From NCBI GenBank assembly GCA_016711045.1, contig JADJTT010000002.1, positions 372,001 through 436,000 on the forward strand: 64,000 nt of DNA, given 5' to 3'. Under the pieces are notes generated by a model, which saw nothing but the letters and a program-made list of their open reading frames with translations, did not search any database and was not told where the DNA came from. This DNA is from Saprospirales bacterium (GTDB lineage Bacteria; Bacteroidota; Bacteroidia; Chitinophagales; Saprospiraceae). Below are positions 17,219 to 25,984 of the stretch, piece after piece (positions within the stretch are counted from its first letter, which is position 1; each line of letters starts with the position of its first letter). A program made the translations under genes and the position numbers.

Positions 17219-18018
17219 CAATAGGTTTTTTGGACAATACCCCTCAATTCCTCCCTGCTGATATTTAACCTCAGCCTCCATTCCCTGGAATATTCGCCAG
17301 TATCCGGACCGTTTGGATCAAGAGGATTATAGGACTCTTTCACTTGCTGCCTGGCAAACCGTATGAAAGTTTTCATGCCGGATTTTTCGAAAAATTCCGC
17401 CAGAAATCCCATCCTTTTTGTGGCAGCGATATTGTGGATGGCTTTGCAATACCGGATCAGTTTTTCCGAAGAAAGGTCTGCCTGGGCAAATGCCCGGATC
17501 AGTTCCGCATATCCTCCTGAATATTTAGGCAGGTCGAAACAATCGACGATCGTTTTTTCCACATCGGTAAGGGCAAAACGGTGGCTACCATGCCCGTTTT
17601 GAATAATGCCGTCCCGTTTTAAAGGAGGAATCGTTACGAAATTATAGCTCACCCCGAATACTTTTTTATTCTTTTTGACTTTTTCGGTTTGGATAAACAG
17701 GGTATTGGAAAACTGCTCGGTGAGTCCGTGAAGGTTCAAAGCCGACCAGTAGGCTATCGCTCCGTCCGGGACCAGAAAACAGCCAATGGCTTTTTCATCT
17801 CTGAAATTGGCCCGGCAGTACTTGCCCCTTTCGATCCTGGACAATACCTTTTTGTGTACCAGATTCTCCAATATTTCATTGACTTCCTCTGTGTGGTTGT
17901 GCAGAAGTGCCTTGGCATCTTCCAATGAAAAGAGCTCTATTTCATACTCATCCAGCAGAAGCAACGCATCCAATTGAGACTGGGTCAGGTTTTCTGATAT
18001 GTAGGTTCCTCTTGCCAT
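17218..18018 (-). CDS. AbiEi-family antitoxin/transcriptional regulator
   Basis: A 266-residue protein with an N-terminal winged helix (SQLDALLLLDEYEIELFSLEDAKALLHNHTEEVNEILENLVHKKVLSRIERGKY in several pieces, residues about 15-70) followed by the AbiEi C-terminal domain (GCFLVPDGAIAYWSALNLHGLTEQ, then LTDVEKTIVDCFDLPKYSGGY). AbiEi proteins are the antitoxins of type IV AbiE systems. They repress their own operon by binding an inverted repeat and counter a nucleotidyltransferase toxin. The neighbouring toxin gene is reduced to a remnant, so this is an orphan antitoxin. A matching inverted repeat lies 16 bases upstream. Confidence 0.85.
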   Translation of the reverse strand: MARGTYISENLTQSQLDALLLLDEYEIELFSLEDAKALLHNHTEEVNEILENLVHKKVLSRIERGKYCRANFRDEKAIGCFLVPDGAIAYWSALNLHGLTEQFSNTLFIQTEKVKKNKKVFGVSYNFVTIPPLKRDGIIQNGHGSHRFALTDVEKTIVDCFDLPKYSGGYAELIRAFAQADLSSEKLIRYCKAIHNIAATKRMGFLAEFFEKSGMKTFIRFARQQVKESYNPLDPNGPDTGEYSREWRLRLNISREELRGIVQKTY

Positions 18019-18033
18019 TATATATTGCTATAT

Positions 18034-18060
18034 GATAAACCCTATAAAATGGGGTTTATC
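18034..18060. promoter_or_regulatory. Inverted repeat upstream of AbiEi (candidate operator)
   Basis: GATAAACCC at 18034-18042 and GGGTTTATC at 18052-18060 form perfect 9-bp arms directly upstream of the AbiEi start. The same arms (ATAAACCC-N9-GGGTTTAT) are kept at 20871-20895 in front of the decayed second copy. AbiEi proteins are known to bind such repeats for autoregulation. Confidence 0.6.
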
Positions 18061-18201
18061 TTAAATCAAAATATCAATGCAAATTAAGGAAAAAGCAGCC
18101 AAGGATCAAGCTTTCGAGGTAAAAGCGCCTACTTTTTTGTGGATTCAGAAGTGGCTTAGGATTCTTCCGGAAATAAGTTCCAGAATTAGAGCGTCCGAGA
18201 G

Positions 18202-18312
18202 GTAGTGTCGAAGTCCTCTTCGACGCATGTTCAGCCTGCCGGAGTTGTTGAGGGATATACCGGAAATTCTCTGCACCTGGACGTTATGTGTCGAAGAGGA
18301 CTTCGACACTAC
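18202..18312. repeat. 111-bp MITE/REP-like element with 27-bp terminal inverted repeats
   Basis: The left end, GTAGTGTCGAAGTCCTC continuing to 18228, and the right end at 18286-18312 are inverted copies with one mismatch in 27 bases. Each end is also nearly self-complementary (GTCGAAG...CTTCGAC). The 57 bases between them code for nothing obvious. It lies between two divergent AbiE loci. Confidence 0.7.
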
Positions 18313-18467
18313 TTTTCCAAATCGGGAAGTTATTCTCACAACGATCCTTAATCATTCAGCAAGGGAGCTTCCTTCGGAAAGGAGTTGGTTGATGGAAAAT
18401 TTAAATATGGATTTTTTTATTTAAACCTTAGTCTTTCGTTGCATTTATATTCAAAAAGTGGTATATT

Positions 18468-19281
18468 TTGCATCAAATTACTAAAGTGCCCATAATTGCT
18501 GAATACATAAAGTACCTGCAGAGCTATGAGGAATACGCATTCTCCTGGGAAGAATTGCTCCAACACTGTGGTGCGCCTGAATCGACGCTGCGGAAGGAGC
18601 TAGGTCGTCTGGCAGGAAAGCAGGAGATCCTGAATCTCCGCCAGGGATTTTACCTCATTCTACCTCCCCGATACCACAATCTCGGCAAGTTGCCTGTGGA
18701 ACTTTATGTAGATAAACTTTTCCGCTACCTGGAAAAACCCTATTACGTGGCCTTTTATTCGGCGGCGGCATACCACGGTGCATCTCATCAGCAAGTACAG
18801 CAAGACTATATTGTAACCGCCCCGCCGGCCCTTCGGGACATCAGTAAGAAAAACCAGAAAATCCGGTTTTTCAAAACCACGCACTGGCCCCAAAAGAATC
18901 TGGAGCAAAAGAAATCGGATGCCGGGCTATTCTACGTCTCGTCGCCGGCGCTCACTGCCATCGACCTCATCCACCATCAATCCAGTCTGGGTGGACTAAA
19001 CCGAATGCTGGCCAATCTGGAAGAGTTGATGGAGGCACTCACCCCTGTTGATTTGCGGGATTTATTATCGTGGTACCCCCTACAAGAGCAGCTTACAGCG
19101 CCTGGGCTACTTGCTCGACGAGTTGGGAGCTACCGGTGAACTGACCACTCCCATTCTGGCCCACCTGAAAAAAGAAGTTTTCTACCCCGTCATGCTGCGC
19201 CCTACCTCTGACCAAAAAGCCGGGAGTGCAGGTAACCGGTGGAAAATAGATGTAAACCTTGAACTGGAAAGTGATATATGA
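18468..19281 (+). pseudogene. Second AbiEi-family antitoxin, single frameshift
   Basis: Two overlapping frames form one AbiEi protein of about 270 residues: 18468-19139 (winged helix YAFSWEELLQHCGAPESTLRKELGRL, then GFYLILPPRYHNLGKLP, YYVAFYSAAAYHGASHQQ, VSSPALTAIDLIHHQ) and the C-terminal frame ending at 19281 (SLQRLGYLLDELGATGEL, WKIDVNLELESDI). They join at the C-run near 19075, where one C fewer restores the frame. The apparent start is TTG at 18468 because no ATG is nearby. It belongs to a different AbiEi subfamily from the gene at 17218. The AbiEii partner starts immediately after, with ATGA overlap, but is truncated. Confidence 0.75.
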
Positions 19282-19355
19282 TACCCAAGCCCTACATTGC
19301 AAAATGGAAAGATCATCGAAGTCTATCAGGAATACATGCGTTTTGGGGTGGATAA
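19278..19355 (+). pseudogene. Truncated AbiEii toxin start
   Basis: Opens MIPKPYIAKWKDH, the conserved N-terminus of one AbiEii class (family members begin MIPxxxIxxW), with an ATGA overlap with the antitoxin stop. After 13 residues homology is lost and a stop follows at 19353-19355. The next hundred bases keep another frame open (IEVYQEYMRFG, QPFGISQWLRDIQ) that could be the toxin C-terminus, so an internal deletion is likely. The nucleotidyltransferase motif is gone. Confidence 0.6.
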
Positions 19356-19543
19356 TCCGGCAAAACAACCTTTCGGGATTTCTCAATGGCTACGTGATAT
19401 TCAGGCGGGACAAAATCGGAAAGTTCATAATAATTCCAGGCAGAAAAAAGGCAGACAATTAGGGTTGGGATTGGGGGGCCCTTCTTTTGGTTGAACCTTT
19501 TTGTCTCAAAACTTTGTTATCTTTCAAAAAACTTTACCGGTAT

Positions 19544-19951
19544 ATGAATATGCAGTCGACCAAGCTGGAGCTCATCAAGATGATCGCCGATATTCAAAGT
19601 GAAGAATTGCTCAATCGGGTGAAGCAATTTCTTGTGGAGGCGGAGGGCACTATCAAAGCCTCTAAAAAGCCGCCTTCCCTGAGTAAGGAAGAGACCAGGC
19701 TATTGTTAAAAATCAATGAAGGACTTCCCGAAAAGACCCAACTCCGGTACAATGAACTGCTGAAAAAGCTGACAGAAGCAAAAATCACAGCGCCCGAACA
19801 CAAGGAATTCCTCCAACTAACTACACAAGTTGAGGCGAAAAACGCCGAACGTCTAAAATACCTGTTCCAATTAGCCAACCTGTGGGATATCTCCGTCGAC
19901 GATGTGATGGAACGGTTGGGAATTAAACCTCCCGGGGTTATTCATGCCTAG
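19544..19951 (+). CDS. Small helical protein paired with an HNH nuclease
   Basis: The start at 19544 gives 135 residues beginning MNMQSTKLELIKMIADIQSEE. It is mainly helical and charged, with a central LSKEETRLLLKINEGLPEKTQLRYNELL segment and the end LWDISVDDVMERLGIKPPG. I recognise no enzyme motif. Its stop overlaps the HNH gene start by eight bases, so the two are translationally coupled. Small proteins of this type commonly sit upstream of HNH genes in Bacteroidota and cyanobacteria; they may be a specificity or inhibitor partner, which is inference. Confidence 0.6.
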   Translation: MNMQSTKLELIKMIADIQSEELLNRVKQFLVEAEGTIKASKKPPSLSKEETRLLLKINEGLPEKTQLRYNELLKKLTEAKITAPEHKEFLQLTTQVEAKNAERLKYLFQLANLWDISVDDVMERLGIKPPGVIHA

Positions 19952-20372
19952 GCGATATATCTCCGAATCTACGAAACGAGCCGTCGAAGAAAGGGCAGAT
20001 GGCCGGTGTGAATATTGCATGTCATTGCGAAAATTCAGCCCCCAGCCGTTTATTATCGAGCACATTATTCCTATTAGCAAAGGTGGTTCGGATGCCTCGG
20101 AAAACCTTGCACTGTCCTGTGGTGGGTGCAATGGCCCCACAAATATCAAAAGACGGAAACGTTGGATCCCGTTACTGGCAACCAAGCTTCTCTTTCAACC
20201 CCGAAACTACGACTGGGCTACCCATTTTGAATGGGATGCCGAATATCTGCAGATCATCGGTCTGACTCCAACCGGGCGGGCAACCATAAACGCACTGCGC
20301 CTGAACCGGCAGGAATTGATCAACCTCCGGGAAGTATGCTTGCAGATAGGAGCGCATCCTCCAAAAGGATAA
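19944..20372 (+). CDS. HNH endonuclease
   Basis: 142 residues with the HNH signature: a first zinc knuckle CEYC at residues about 23-26, then FIIEHIIPISKGGSDASENLALSCGGCN (given here as pieces: EHIIPISKGG, ENLALSC, GGCN). EH stands in place of the usual DH, followed by N and a second CxxC. The remainder (NYDWATHFEWD, GLTPTGRATINALRLNRQEL) is typical of stand-alone HNH proteins of the 5-methylcytosine-restriction-like class. It probably cuts DNA; a role in defence or mobility fits the island. It overlaps the small gene upstream. Confidence 0.85.
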   Translation: MPRRYISESTKRAVEERADGRCEYCMSLRKFSPQPFIIEHIIPISKGGSDASENLALSCGGCNGPTNIKRRKRWIPLLATKLLFQPRNYDWATHFEWDAEYLQIIGLTPTGRATINALRLNRQELINLREVCLQIGAHPPKG

Positions 20373-20389
20373 AATCGGGGTAAATCGAC

Positions 20390-20860
20390 AAAGTTTTCTT
20401 TTGGGATTTGATGCCTCAAACTATTGTCCCAGGCTGCGCGGATGCGCACGTCGTTTTCTTCATTGATCATCTGGTCAATACCGATAAACTCATGGCCTTT
20501 GAATTTCATTTTTTGGTGAAAAGCAGCGACAATAGCTGGCCAGTCCTCTGCGTGTTTCTCTATTTCCCTTTTAAGTATCATCAATAGGTTTTTTGACAAT
20601 ACCCTCAATTCCTCCCTGCTGATATTTAACTCCTCAGCCTCCATTCCCTGGAATATTCGCCAGTATCCGGACCGTTTGGATCAAGAGGATTATAGACTCT
20701 TTCACTTGCTGCCTGGCAAAACTGTATGAAAGTTTTCATGCCGGATTTTTCGAAAAAATTCCGCCAGAAATCCCATCCTTTTTGTGGCAGCGATATTGTG
20801 GATGGCTTTGCAATACCGGATCAATTTTTTCGATATATAGGTTCCTCTTGTCATTACATA
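20390..20860 (-). pseudogene. Decayed duplicate of the AbiE locus
   Basis: Nearly identical over long stretches to 17010-17470 plus the AbiEi start region around 17990-18018 (same order, same strand), but about 540 bases of the AbiEi gene are missing between a TTTTTC and a GATAT. It retains the AbiEi C-terminus (LNISREELRVLSKN), the toxin remnant in an intact frame (DWPAIVAAFHQKMKFKGHEFIGI) and the upstream operator repeat. It encodes no complete protein. The copy shows that the toxin was already internally deleted before the duplication. Confidence 0.75.
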
Positions 20861-20870
20861 TTGCTAAATA

Positions 20871-20895
20871 ATAAACCCCATAAATTAGGGTTTAT
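20871..20895. promoter_or_regulatory. Second copy of the AbiEi inverted repeat
   Basis: ATAAACCC (20871-20878) and GGGTTTAT (20888-20895), matching the operator candidate at 18034-18060. Confidence 0.5.
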
Positions 20896-21013
20896 ACTCA
20901 AACCGAAGTAGTTTGGGACTAGTGCGGCCGGCGGCCGTCAAATCATTTTTTCCTCAGAATACCTTATTTTGGGTCAGGTTTAATTATCAAACGGCCAGCC
21001 TCATTTTTCAACT

Positions 21014-21901
21014 ATGAAGCAAAGACTTTTTAAACTCCTTGGTGAAGGAAAAACAAAACAGGTTATCCAAGAGCTTCTAAGGATCACTCAAGGCCAAGAC
21101 GATTTGCATCAGGAGGTAATCATGCAATCTTCCCGCTTTGAAGAGTATTCTAAAATCAAGCGTTCAGGGATTACTAACTTGGAAGAAGAAACCGTTTTTC
21201 TCTCAAGGATCAATAAAGCCCTATTGGAGATTATCGATAAACTACCGGAAAAGGTACAGCCTCAATCCTGGAAATTAAGGCAACGGATAGCAGGACTTGC
21301 AACATTAGTCGCCATTATTGGAGGAATAATTTGGGGCTTAATTACTTTAGGGAAAGGCGATCCAGTTGATTCCTTTTCAGTTACGGTATTGGTCCATGGA
21401 AAGGAAGGGAGGGATGATCTTATTTTACGAAACCAAGGGAAGGTGGTACTTGATTTCGGGTCGGCTCGCCAGGAAGCCTCAATTAATGAAAAAAGGGAAG
21501 CTACTTTAAGGAATTGCCCATCCGGTTTGTTGGAAAAAAGCCTTCCTCGGCATAGATCACCCCCAACCCTACTTCCCTACAAACCGCGACTCCGATTACC
21601 TACTGAAAAAGACGCTTCTATTTATCTCGAAGTGGAGCTGCTCGGTATCAATAAGATACATGGCCGGGTACTTGATTTTGAAACCCAAAATCCATTGGAT
21701 AGCGTCAGGGTGAGCGTTCAAAACGAAGCTACCTATTCAGATCAATTCGGTTGGTTTGAACTGCATATTCCGCCGGAAATACAGGCAAAATTTTTAAAGG
21801 TCACCTTCTTTCGGGAGAAATATAAAATGGAAACTATAGACAGCATCGCACCGCACACTCAGGCGGAGTTTGGGATCCTGCTAAAAAAAATAGAGAAATG
21901 A
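21014..21901 (+). CDS. EAD11 - transmembrane - carboxypeptidase-regulatory-like protein
   Basis: Residues 1-80 match effector-associated domain 11 (LLGEGKTKQVIQELLRI, DLHQEVIMQSSRFEEY, SRINKALLEIIDKL), an adaptor domain that couples sensors to effectors in bacterial conflict systems. A transmembrane helix (residues about 95-115, IAGLATLVAIIGGIIWGLITL) leads to an outside part: a beta domain (FSVTVLVHGKEGRDDLIL) and a CarboxypepD-regulatory Ig-like fold (IHGRVLDFETQNPLDSVRVSVQ). The protein thus puts an EAD in the cytoplasm and Ig-like domains in the periplasm. The next gene begins with an ATGA overlap. Its EAD partner (a second EAD11 on a protease or NTPase) is not in this window. Confidence 0.75.
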   Translation: MKQRLFKLLGEGKTKQVIQELLRITQGQDDLHQEVIMQSSRFEEYSKIKRSGITNLEEETVFLSRINKALLEIIDKLPEKVQPQSWKLRQRIAGLATLVAIIGGIIWGLITLGKGDPVDSFSVTVLVHGKEGRDDLILRNQGKVVLDFGSARQEASINEKREATLRNCPSGLLEKSLPRHRSPPTLLPYKPRLRLPTEKDASIYLEVELLGINKIHGRVLDFETQNPLDSVRVSVQNEATYSDQFGWFELHIPPEIQAKFLKVTFFREKYKMETIDSIAPHTQAEFGILLKKIEK

Positions 21902-22434
21902 AAAAATATTATTTTTTCTTGTTGTTCTATTCACTAATTTCAGTTGCCTACACCCAGCAGGACGTAAAACTGCCGGGTATTGTGGTGGAACAAAACAGCC
22001 AATTTCACACTGGGAAGGTCATTTATTTGTCCAACGTTGAAATAAAATCTGTCGGAGCAACGCCTCAATTAAGCAACCTGGATGGTTCATTTACTTTAGT
22101 TTTTGCTGACCGCCCCCCTGGAAATATGGTAAAAGTGTATGCTAAAAAAAGTGGGTATGATCTGGTAAATGACAAGGAAATGGAAAAAGCTGCCGTCTTG
22201 GGTCGTCTCGCGCCTTTAAAACTTGTAATGTGCAAAGAGGGGCAGCTTTATCAAAACCAAATAGCTTATTATCAAATTGCCGAAGATGCAGTGAAACAAT
22301 CCTATAATCAACGATTAAAATTGTTGGAACAGGAGAGTAAAGAGAAGGATTTGCTAATAGCCAATATGCAAGTAGAGTTTAACCAGGTTATCAGTTCGGC
22401 AGATCAGGCAAAAGACTTTTACAGGAACAATTAA
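21898..22434 (+). pseudogene. Secreted TPR protein, fragment 1 (N-terminus)
   Basis: Begins with a signal peptide (KKYYFFLLFYSLISVAYTQQ), then a carboxypeptidase-regulatory-like domain (LSNVEIKSVGATPQLSNLDGSFTLVF, read as two pieces) and a coiled-coil (RLKLLEQESKEKDLLIANMQVEFN). Start overlaps the EAD11 gene stop (ATGA), so the two were made together. The frame is lost near 22415. A neighbouring frame continues as LLQEQLNATQQQARELADKFL, and near 22512 a third takes over (NAFRAFLEKDIDRALAILDS). The full protein, read across all four fragments, would have about 800 residues. Confidence 0.7.
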
Positions 22435-22564
22435 ATGCCACACAGCAACAAGCGAGGGAACTGGCGGATAAATTCCTTACCATCAATCTCGACGACCAAT
22501 CAAAAAGTTATCAAATGCCTTTAGGGCCTTTCTGGAAAAGGATATTGACCGCGCGTTAGCAATT

Positions 22565-23308
22565 TTGGACAGTGTAGGCCTAGAAAAGCGGCTTGCTATT
22601 AACACAGACGAATTAGCCAAGGAAATATTTCTTGCCAATGCTTATTCGTCAAACGCACAAAATCGAATTGGAGAAATAAAACAAGAAATAGACCAATGTG
22701 CGTTTATGGCCCGTTTGCATATCTTAAAATATGAATTTGACAAGGCTGAAAAGATGTTTGAAGTGGCCGTAAAGTACGATGAGAACAAGACTTTCATACT
22801 TGAGTTTGCAGATTTTTTACTTCAGCAAAACAAATTTTCCGCGGCCAACCTCCAATTCATGGAGGCTCTTTCCTTTCTAATGAATGTTCCCCCGGCGAAT
22901 AATAGTCAGCATTATCTGCAAATAGGAACGGTTCTGAACGGGTTGGGCATTTCCAATATGGAATTAAATGAATTTGAGTTAGCAAGGCAATTCCTGGATG
23001 AAGCGTTGGAGTTAAATAAAAACTCCATATACGAAAACAGGGATATCGATGTCCTGAGAGTATACTGTGAAAGTCTGATGCTACGCGGAAAATTGTTTTC
23101 CCTTAACAACAAGGACAGCGAGGCGAAGAAATGCCTTGAAAATGCGCTACAGGTAAACTCTACTTTGAAGGAGGTAGCTCCAAGACTATTTTTGCAGGAT
23201 AGGGCATTGATCTTAACGAGCCTGACCTCTTTTAAATCTGGAAGAGCAATCGAGGATAAAGAAAGAATACCTGGAAGAGATATTAAGCATATACAGAATA
23301 TTGCATAG
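22565..23308 (+). pseudogene. Secreted TPR protein, fragment 2
   Basis: Continuation with tetratricopeptide-like helices: CAFMARLHILKYEFDKAEKMF, FLLQQNKFSAANLQFMEAL, LNEFELARQFLDEALELN, KDSEAKKCLENALQV. The nominal start at 22565 is internal, since the frame is open upstream. It leaves register near 23250, where the true continuation is YLEEILSIYRIL in another frame. Confidence 0.65.
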
Positions 23309-23807
23309 TGAAAACCCTTCCTCCCTTTTGATTATGTCAAAGCTGGGCGTCAGCCTGAATAAATTGGGGACCTATTTGCTTAATATAAACCCACCAGATG
23401 CCAGGAAATGTTATTTGGAAGCGCTTGAAATTTCAAAAGAATTAGTTGCCAAAAATAGAAACGCTTATTTGCCTGATTTGGCCGTTTCCCTTGGAAATAT
23501 TAGCGTATATGAAAGTACAATGGGTGATTTCATAGAGGCCAAAAAGCATGCAAATGAAATGATAAATATTTACAGAGAATTGGTAAACGAAAATGAAGAA
23601 GTGTTTTTAAATGACCTAGGCAACGCATTAGGAAACATAGGAATAATTCTTTACAAAAAGGATGAGTATACAGAGGCATTAAAGTATTATGAAGAAGCAC
23701 TATCGATCAGCCGCCGGCTGGCGGCCCGCAATCCGGATGTGCAAGTTGCAGCTCCAGCAAGACCTTATTGTGCTTACCACCATCTCCATTCAACAACACA
23801 ATATTGA
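23301..23807 (+). pseudogene. Secreted TPR protein, fragment 3
   Basis: Three more TPR-like units (LNKLGTYLLNINPPDARKCYLEAL, then LGNISVYESTMGDFIEAKKHA, then LGNIGIILYKKDEYTEALKYYEEAL, each given in part). The frame breaks near 23750, after RRLAARNPDV. Confidence 0.65.
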
Positions 23808-24297
23808 AGCTTCAAAAAGCTATTTTGAGGAAGCTCTTGAAATAGCCAATGAAATTGCGTTAAAAGCCCCTGCTGTGTCTATTGAGTTATTTGAGATTGG
23901 CAGTTTGTTTGTTGAACAACTAAATAATGTCGATGTAGATGTCCTGATTTTCAGATTGAAAGAAGACCTGAAATTCAAGGCTGAATTAGTTGAAAGAAAT
24001 CCTCGCCTATATATCCCGGAACTTGCCAGAGTGATGAACAATCTGGGTGTTTTAATGGTCCGCAGAAGTGAGATAGCCCAAGCTAAGGCGAATTTTGAAG
24101 CTGCCATAGATATCTACAGGGATTTGGTAGCTGAAGACCCAGCTTACTATCTGCCGTATGTGGCCGTTATTTTCAATAACCTGGGAGAATATATAAGCGC
24201 ATGGGGCCTGAAAGTTGTTGATTTTTCAAAAATTGATTACTTGTGTAATTATTTAACGGAAATTGAAAATACACCAAATTTTTCCTCCCCAACATGA
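23689..24297 (+). pseudogene. Secreted TPR protein, fragment 4 (C-terminus)
   Basis: The true register is regained near 23745 (LQQDLIVLTTISIQQHNIEASKSYFEEAL in pieces), followed by further TPR helices (MNNLGVLMVRRSEIAQAKANFEAAI) and the end FNNLGEYISAWGLKVVDF. The first 17 residues of this open frame are an antisense-like extension, not part of the protein. The stop overlaps the next small ORF by ATGA. Confidence 0.6.
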
Positions 24298-24461
24298 GGT
24301 ATATACACTATTCTGTTGGAATTTTATATCTTGGGCAAAAGAAAGGTTGTAAAAAGGATTTAAGAAAGGCAGAGTATCTTTTACTAAAGTCTTATTCTGA
24401 AGGAATTATAAACGCATGCCTTGTCTTGGGTCGCGTCTTTGGAGGTAACTATTGCAGATGA
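24294..24461 (+). CDS. Sel1-like single-repeat micro-ORF
   Basis: 55 residues, MRYIHYSVGILYLGQKKG through AEYLLLKSYSEGI and NACLVLGRVFGG. The pattern A-xx-LL-x-S-x-x-G-xxx-A-C-xx-L-G resembles one Sel1 repeat. It overlaps the preceding stop (ATGA). It may be the displaced C-terminus of the TPR protein or a separate tiny gene. Confidence 0.4.
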   Translation: MRYIHYSVGILYLGQKKGCKKDLRKAEYLLLKSYSEGIINACLVLGRVFGGNYCR

Positions 24462-24479
24462 AATCTAAATGACTTGCGA

Positions 24480-25261
24480 ATGAACGCTAAAATCACTCTC
24501 GGTTTTTTCCTGTTTGTATCCACCTGTCTGAATGCTCAGACGAGGATACTGCCTGCGTTAAGGTCAGATTTTTCTATATCAAAGCCCCTATAAAGATGAC
24601 GGCCCCTTCCGGGGAAGCGGTTTTGGTTAAACATAAGGATAGCTATACAAAAGCGTACAAAAAAACCAGAAATTTTTGGCAAAAGGGCCTTGACAACATT
24701 ACTTTCAAAAATTGGGCAAATATCGGTATTGGTGTTGATGCACTCATTTACCGGCCGCTTTCGATCCTTGATTACAACATTGGTTTGATGTACCGAACGA
24801 CCACTTTCCAGCTAGAGGAAACCTATAACACTATTAACACATTAGCTCCAAATGTAAATATTACCATCAAAACAAGTGCTAACCCTGAAAGATCAAGCCG
24901 TTTGGCATTTGTCGTCGGAGGAGAGTTCCATTACAATTTCCGGTTTCGTCAACGGGATGAACTTAGGAACATTCTTTCCGAGGAAATTTCCTATTTAACG
25001 AAGTCTGGGTTTGCGGCATCGGGCGGAATTTTCTGGAATTTTACCCCGGGCGCTGGTGTCCTCTATCAAGGAAATTACACCCGGACTGCAACTCCGGATG
25101 CTTATTTCAATATAGGAATAAGTTATAGCAGGTTCTTCTACGATCCCTTTTCAGAAGATTTTAAGATTGAAAACGGAACAAAGGGGTATGTTATGGATTA
25201 TTCCGTCATTCGAATTGTCTTTATGGGCAGGGGCAGCTTTGAAGGAACCTGGTCCAATTGA
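24480..25261 (+). pseudogene. Outer-membrane-barrel-like secreted protein, one frameshift
   Basis: A signal peptide (MNAKITLGFFLFVSTCLNAQ) starts at 24480; the frame is then lost near 24541, where one missing base would lead into EDTACVKVRFFYIKAPIKM and the long frame from 24596. The body has alternating amphipathic strands (NWANIGIGVDALIYRPLSILDYNIGLMY, RSSRLAFVVGGEFHYNFRFR, AYFNIGISYSRFFYDPF, each given in part) and ends without a sorting domain. It is likely an outer-membrane or periplasmic partner of the EAD11/TPR cluster. Confidence 0.6.
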
Positions 25262-25420
25262 AAATTGGGATTGCCAAAGGGTATATTCCGGTAATATACA
25301 GATGCTAATATATGCCCCACTACTGCGCTTTAGGCGATTTTACGAGCGATTATTGGCTGCGCAGTACGGGTGGTCAATGGTGTATGCTTGGTTGTCTTAA
25401 ATTAAGAAAACCAGAGCCCT

Positions 25421-25775
25421 ATGAAAAGTACTTAACTCTCATCCTTGCCTTCTTTTTTTCCATTTTCACTGCCATTTACGCTCAACCCTGCCTGCCAGAT
25501 GGCATCCTATTCACGTCACAAGCACAGATCGATAGTTTCCCGATCAACTTTCCGGGGTGTACGGAGATTGAAGGAAATGTATCTATCGATAACAACTTTG
25601 GGAATGATATAATAAATCTGATAGCCTTTATTCAGTATCTTCCATTGGGGGTACCTTGGGTATTGCCTTGACCACTTCCCTGACGAGCCTGCGCGGGTTG
25701 GAGAATTGGAAAAAAATCGGGACTACTGGAAAAATGGGTGCTTCCGAAACGCTTCCATTGCTTCACCGGAAGTGA
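25421..25775 (+). pseudogene. Truncated secreted receptor-L/leucine-rich-repeat protein
   Basis: Pieces of one secreted protein in shifting frames: MKST, LTLILAFFFSIFTAIYAQPC (signal peptide), then LPDGILFTSQAQIDSFPINF, GCTEIEGNVSI, then after another shift near 25625 GGTLGIALTTSLTSLRGLENW. The Cys-rich ILF-x-x-QxxIDxFxxxxPxCxxIxGxV block opens many Saprospiria LRR/receptor-L surface proteins. It stops at 25773-25775, long before a full-length product. Confidence 0.55.
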
Positions 25776-25984
25776 TATTGATATAAGCGACAAAAGCTAT
25801 GGTAGGGCCTCCTCAAAAAGTCCGGCCCAAAGTTAGATTTGTTGCTAATTTGAATATTCAATGCTATTTAGCTTTCAGTTTCATCAGAATGTCCTTGTTT
25901 TTCAGGGTGCTTATTGGGGCTCAATTCTATGATTTTGTATGGAGGCAGGCTTACATCCCTGAAACTAATGGATAATTCGGTCCA
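25776..25984. other. Non-coding stretch left of the IS21 element
   Basis: No open frame with recognisable content. Contains a short inverted pair GGGCCTCC...GGCCC at about 25804-25831. Confidence 0.3.
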
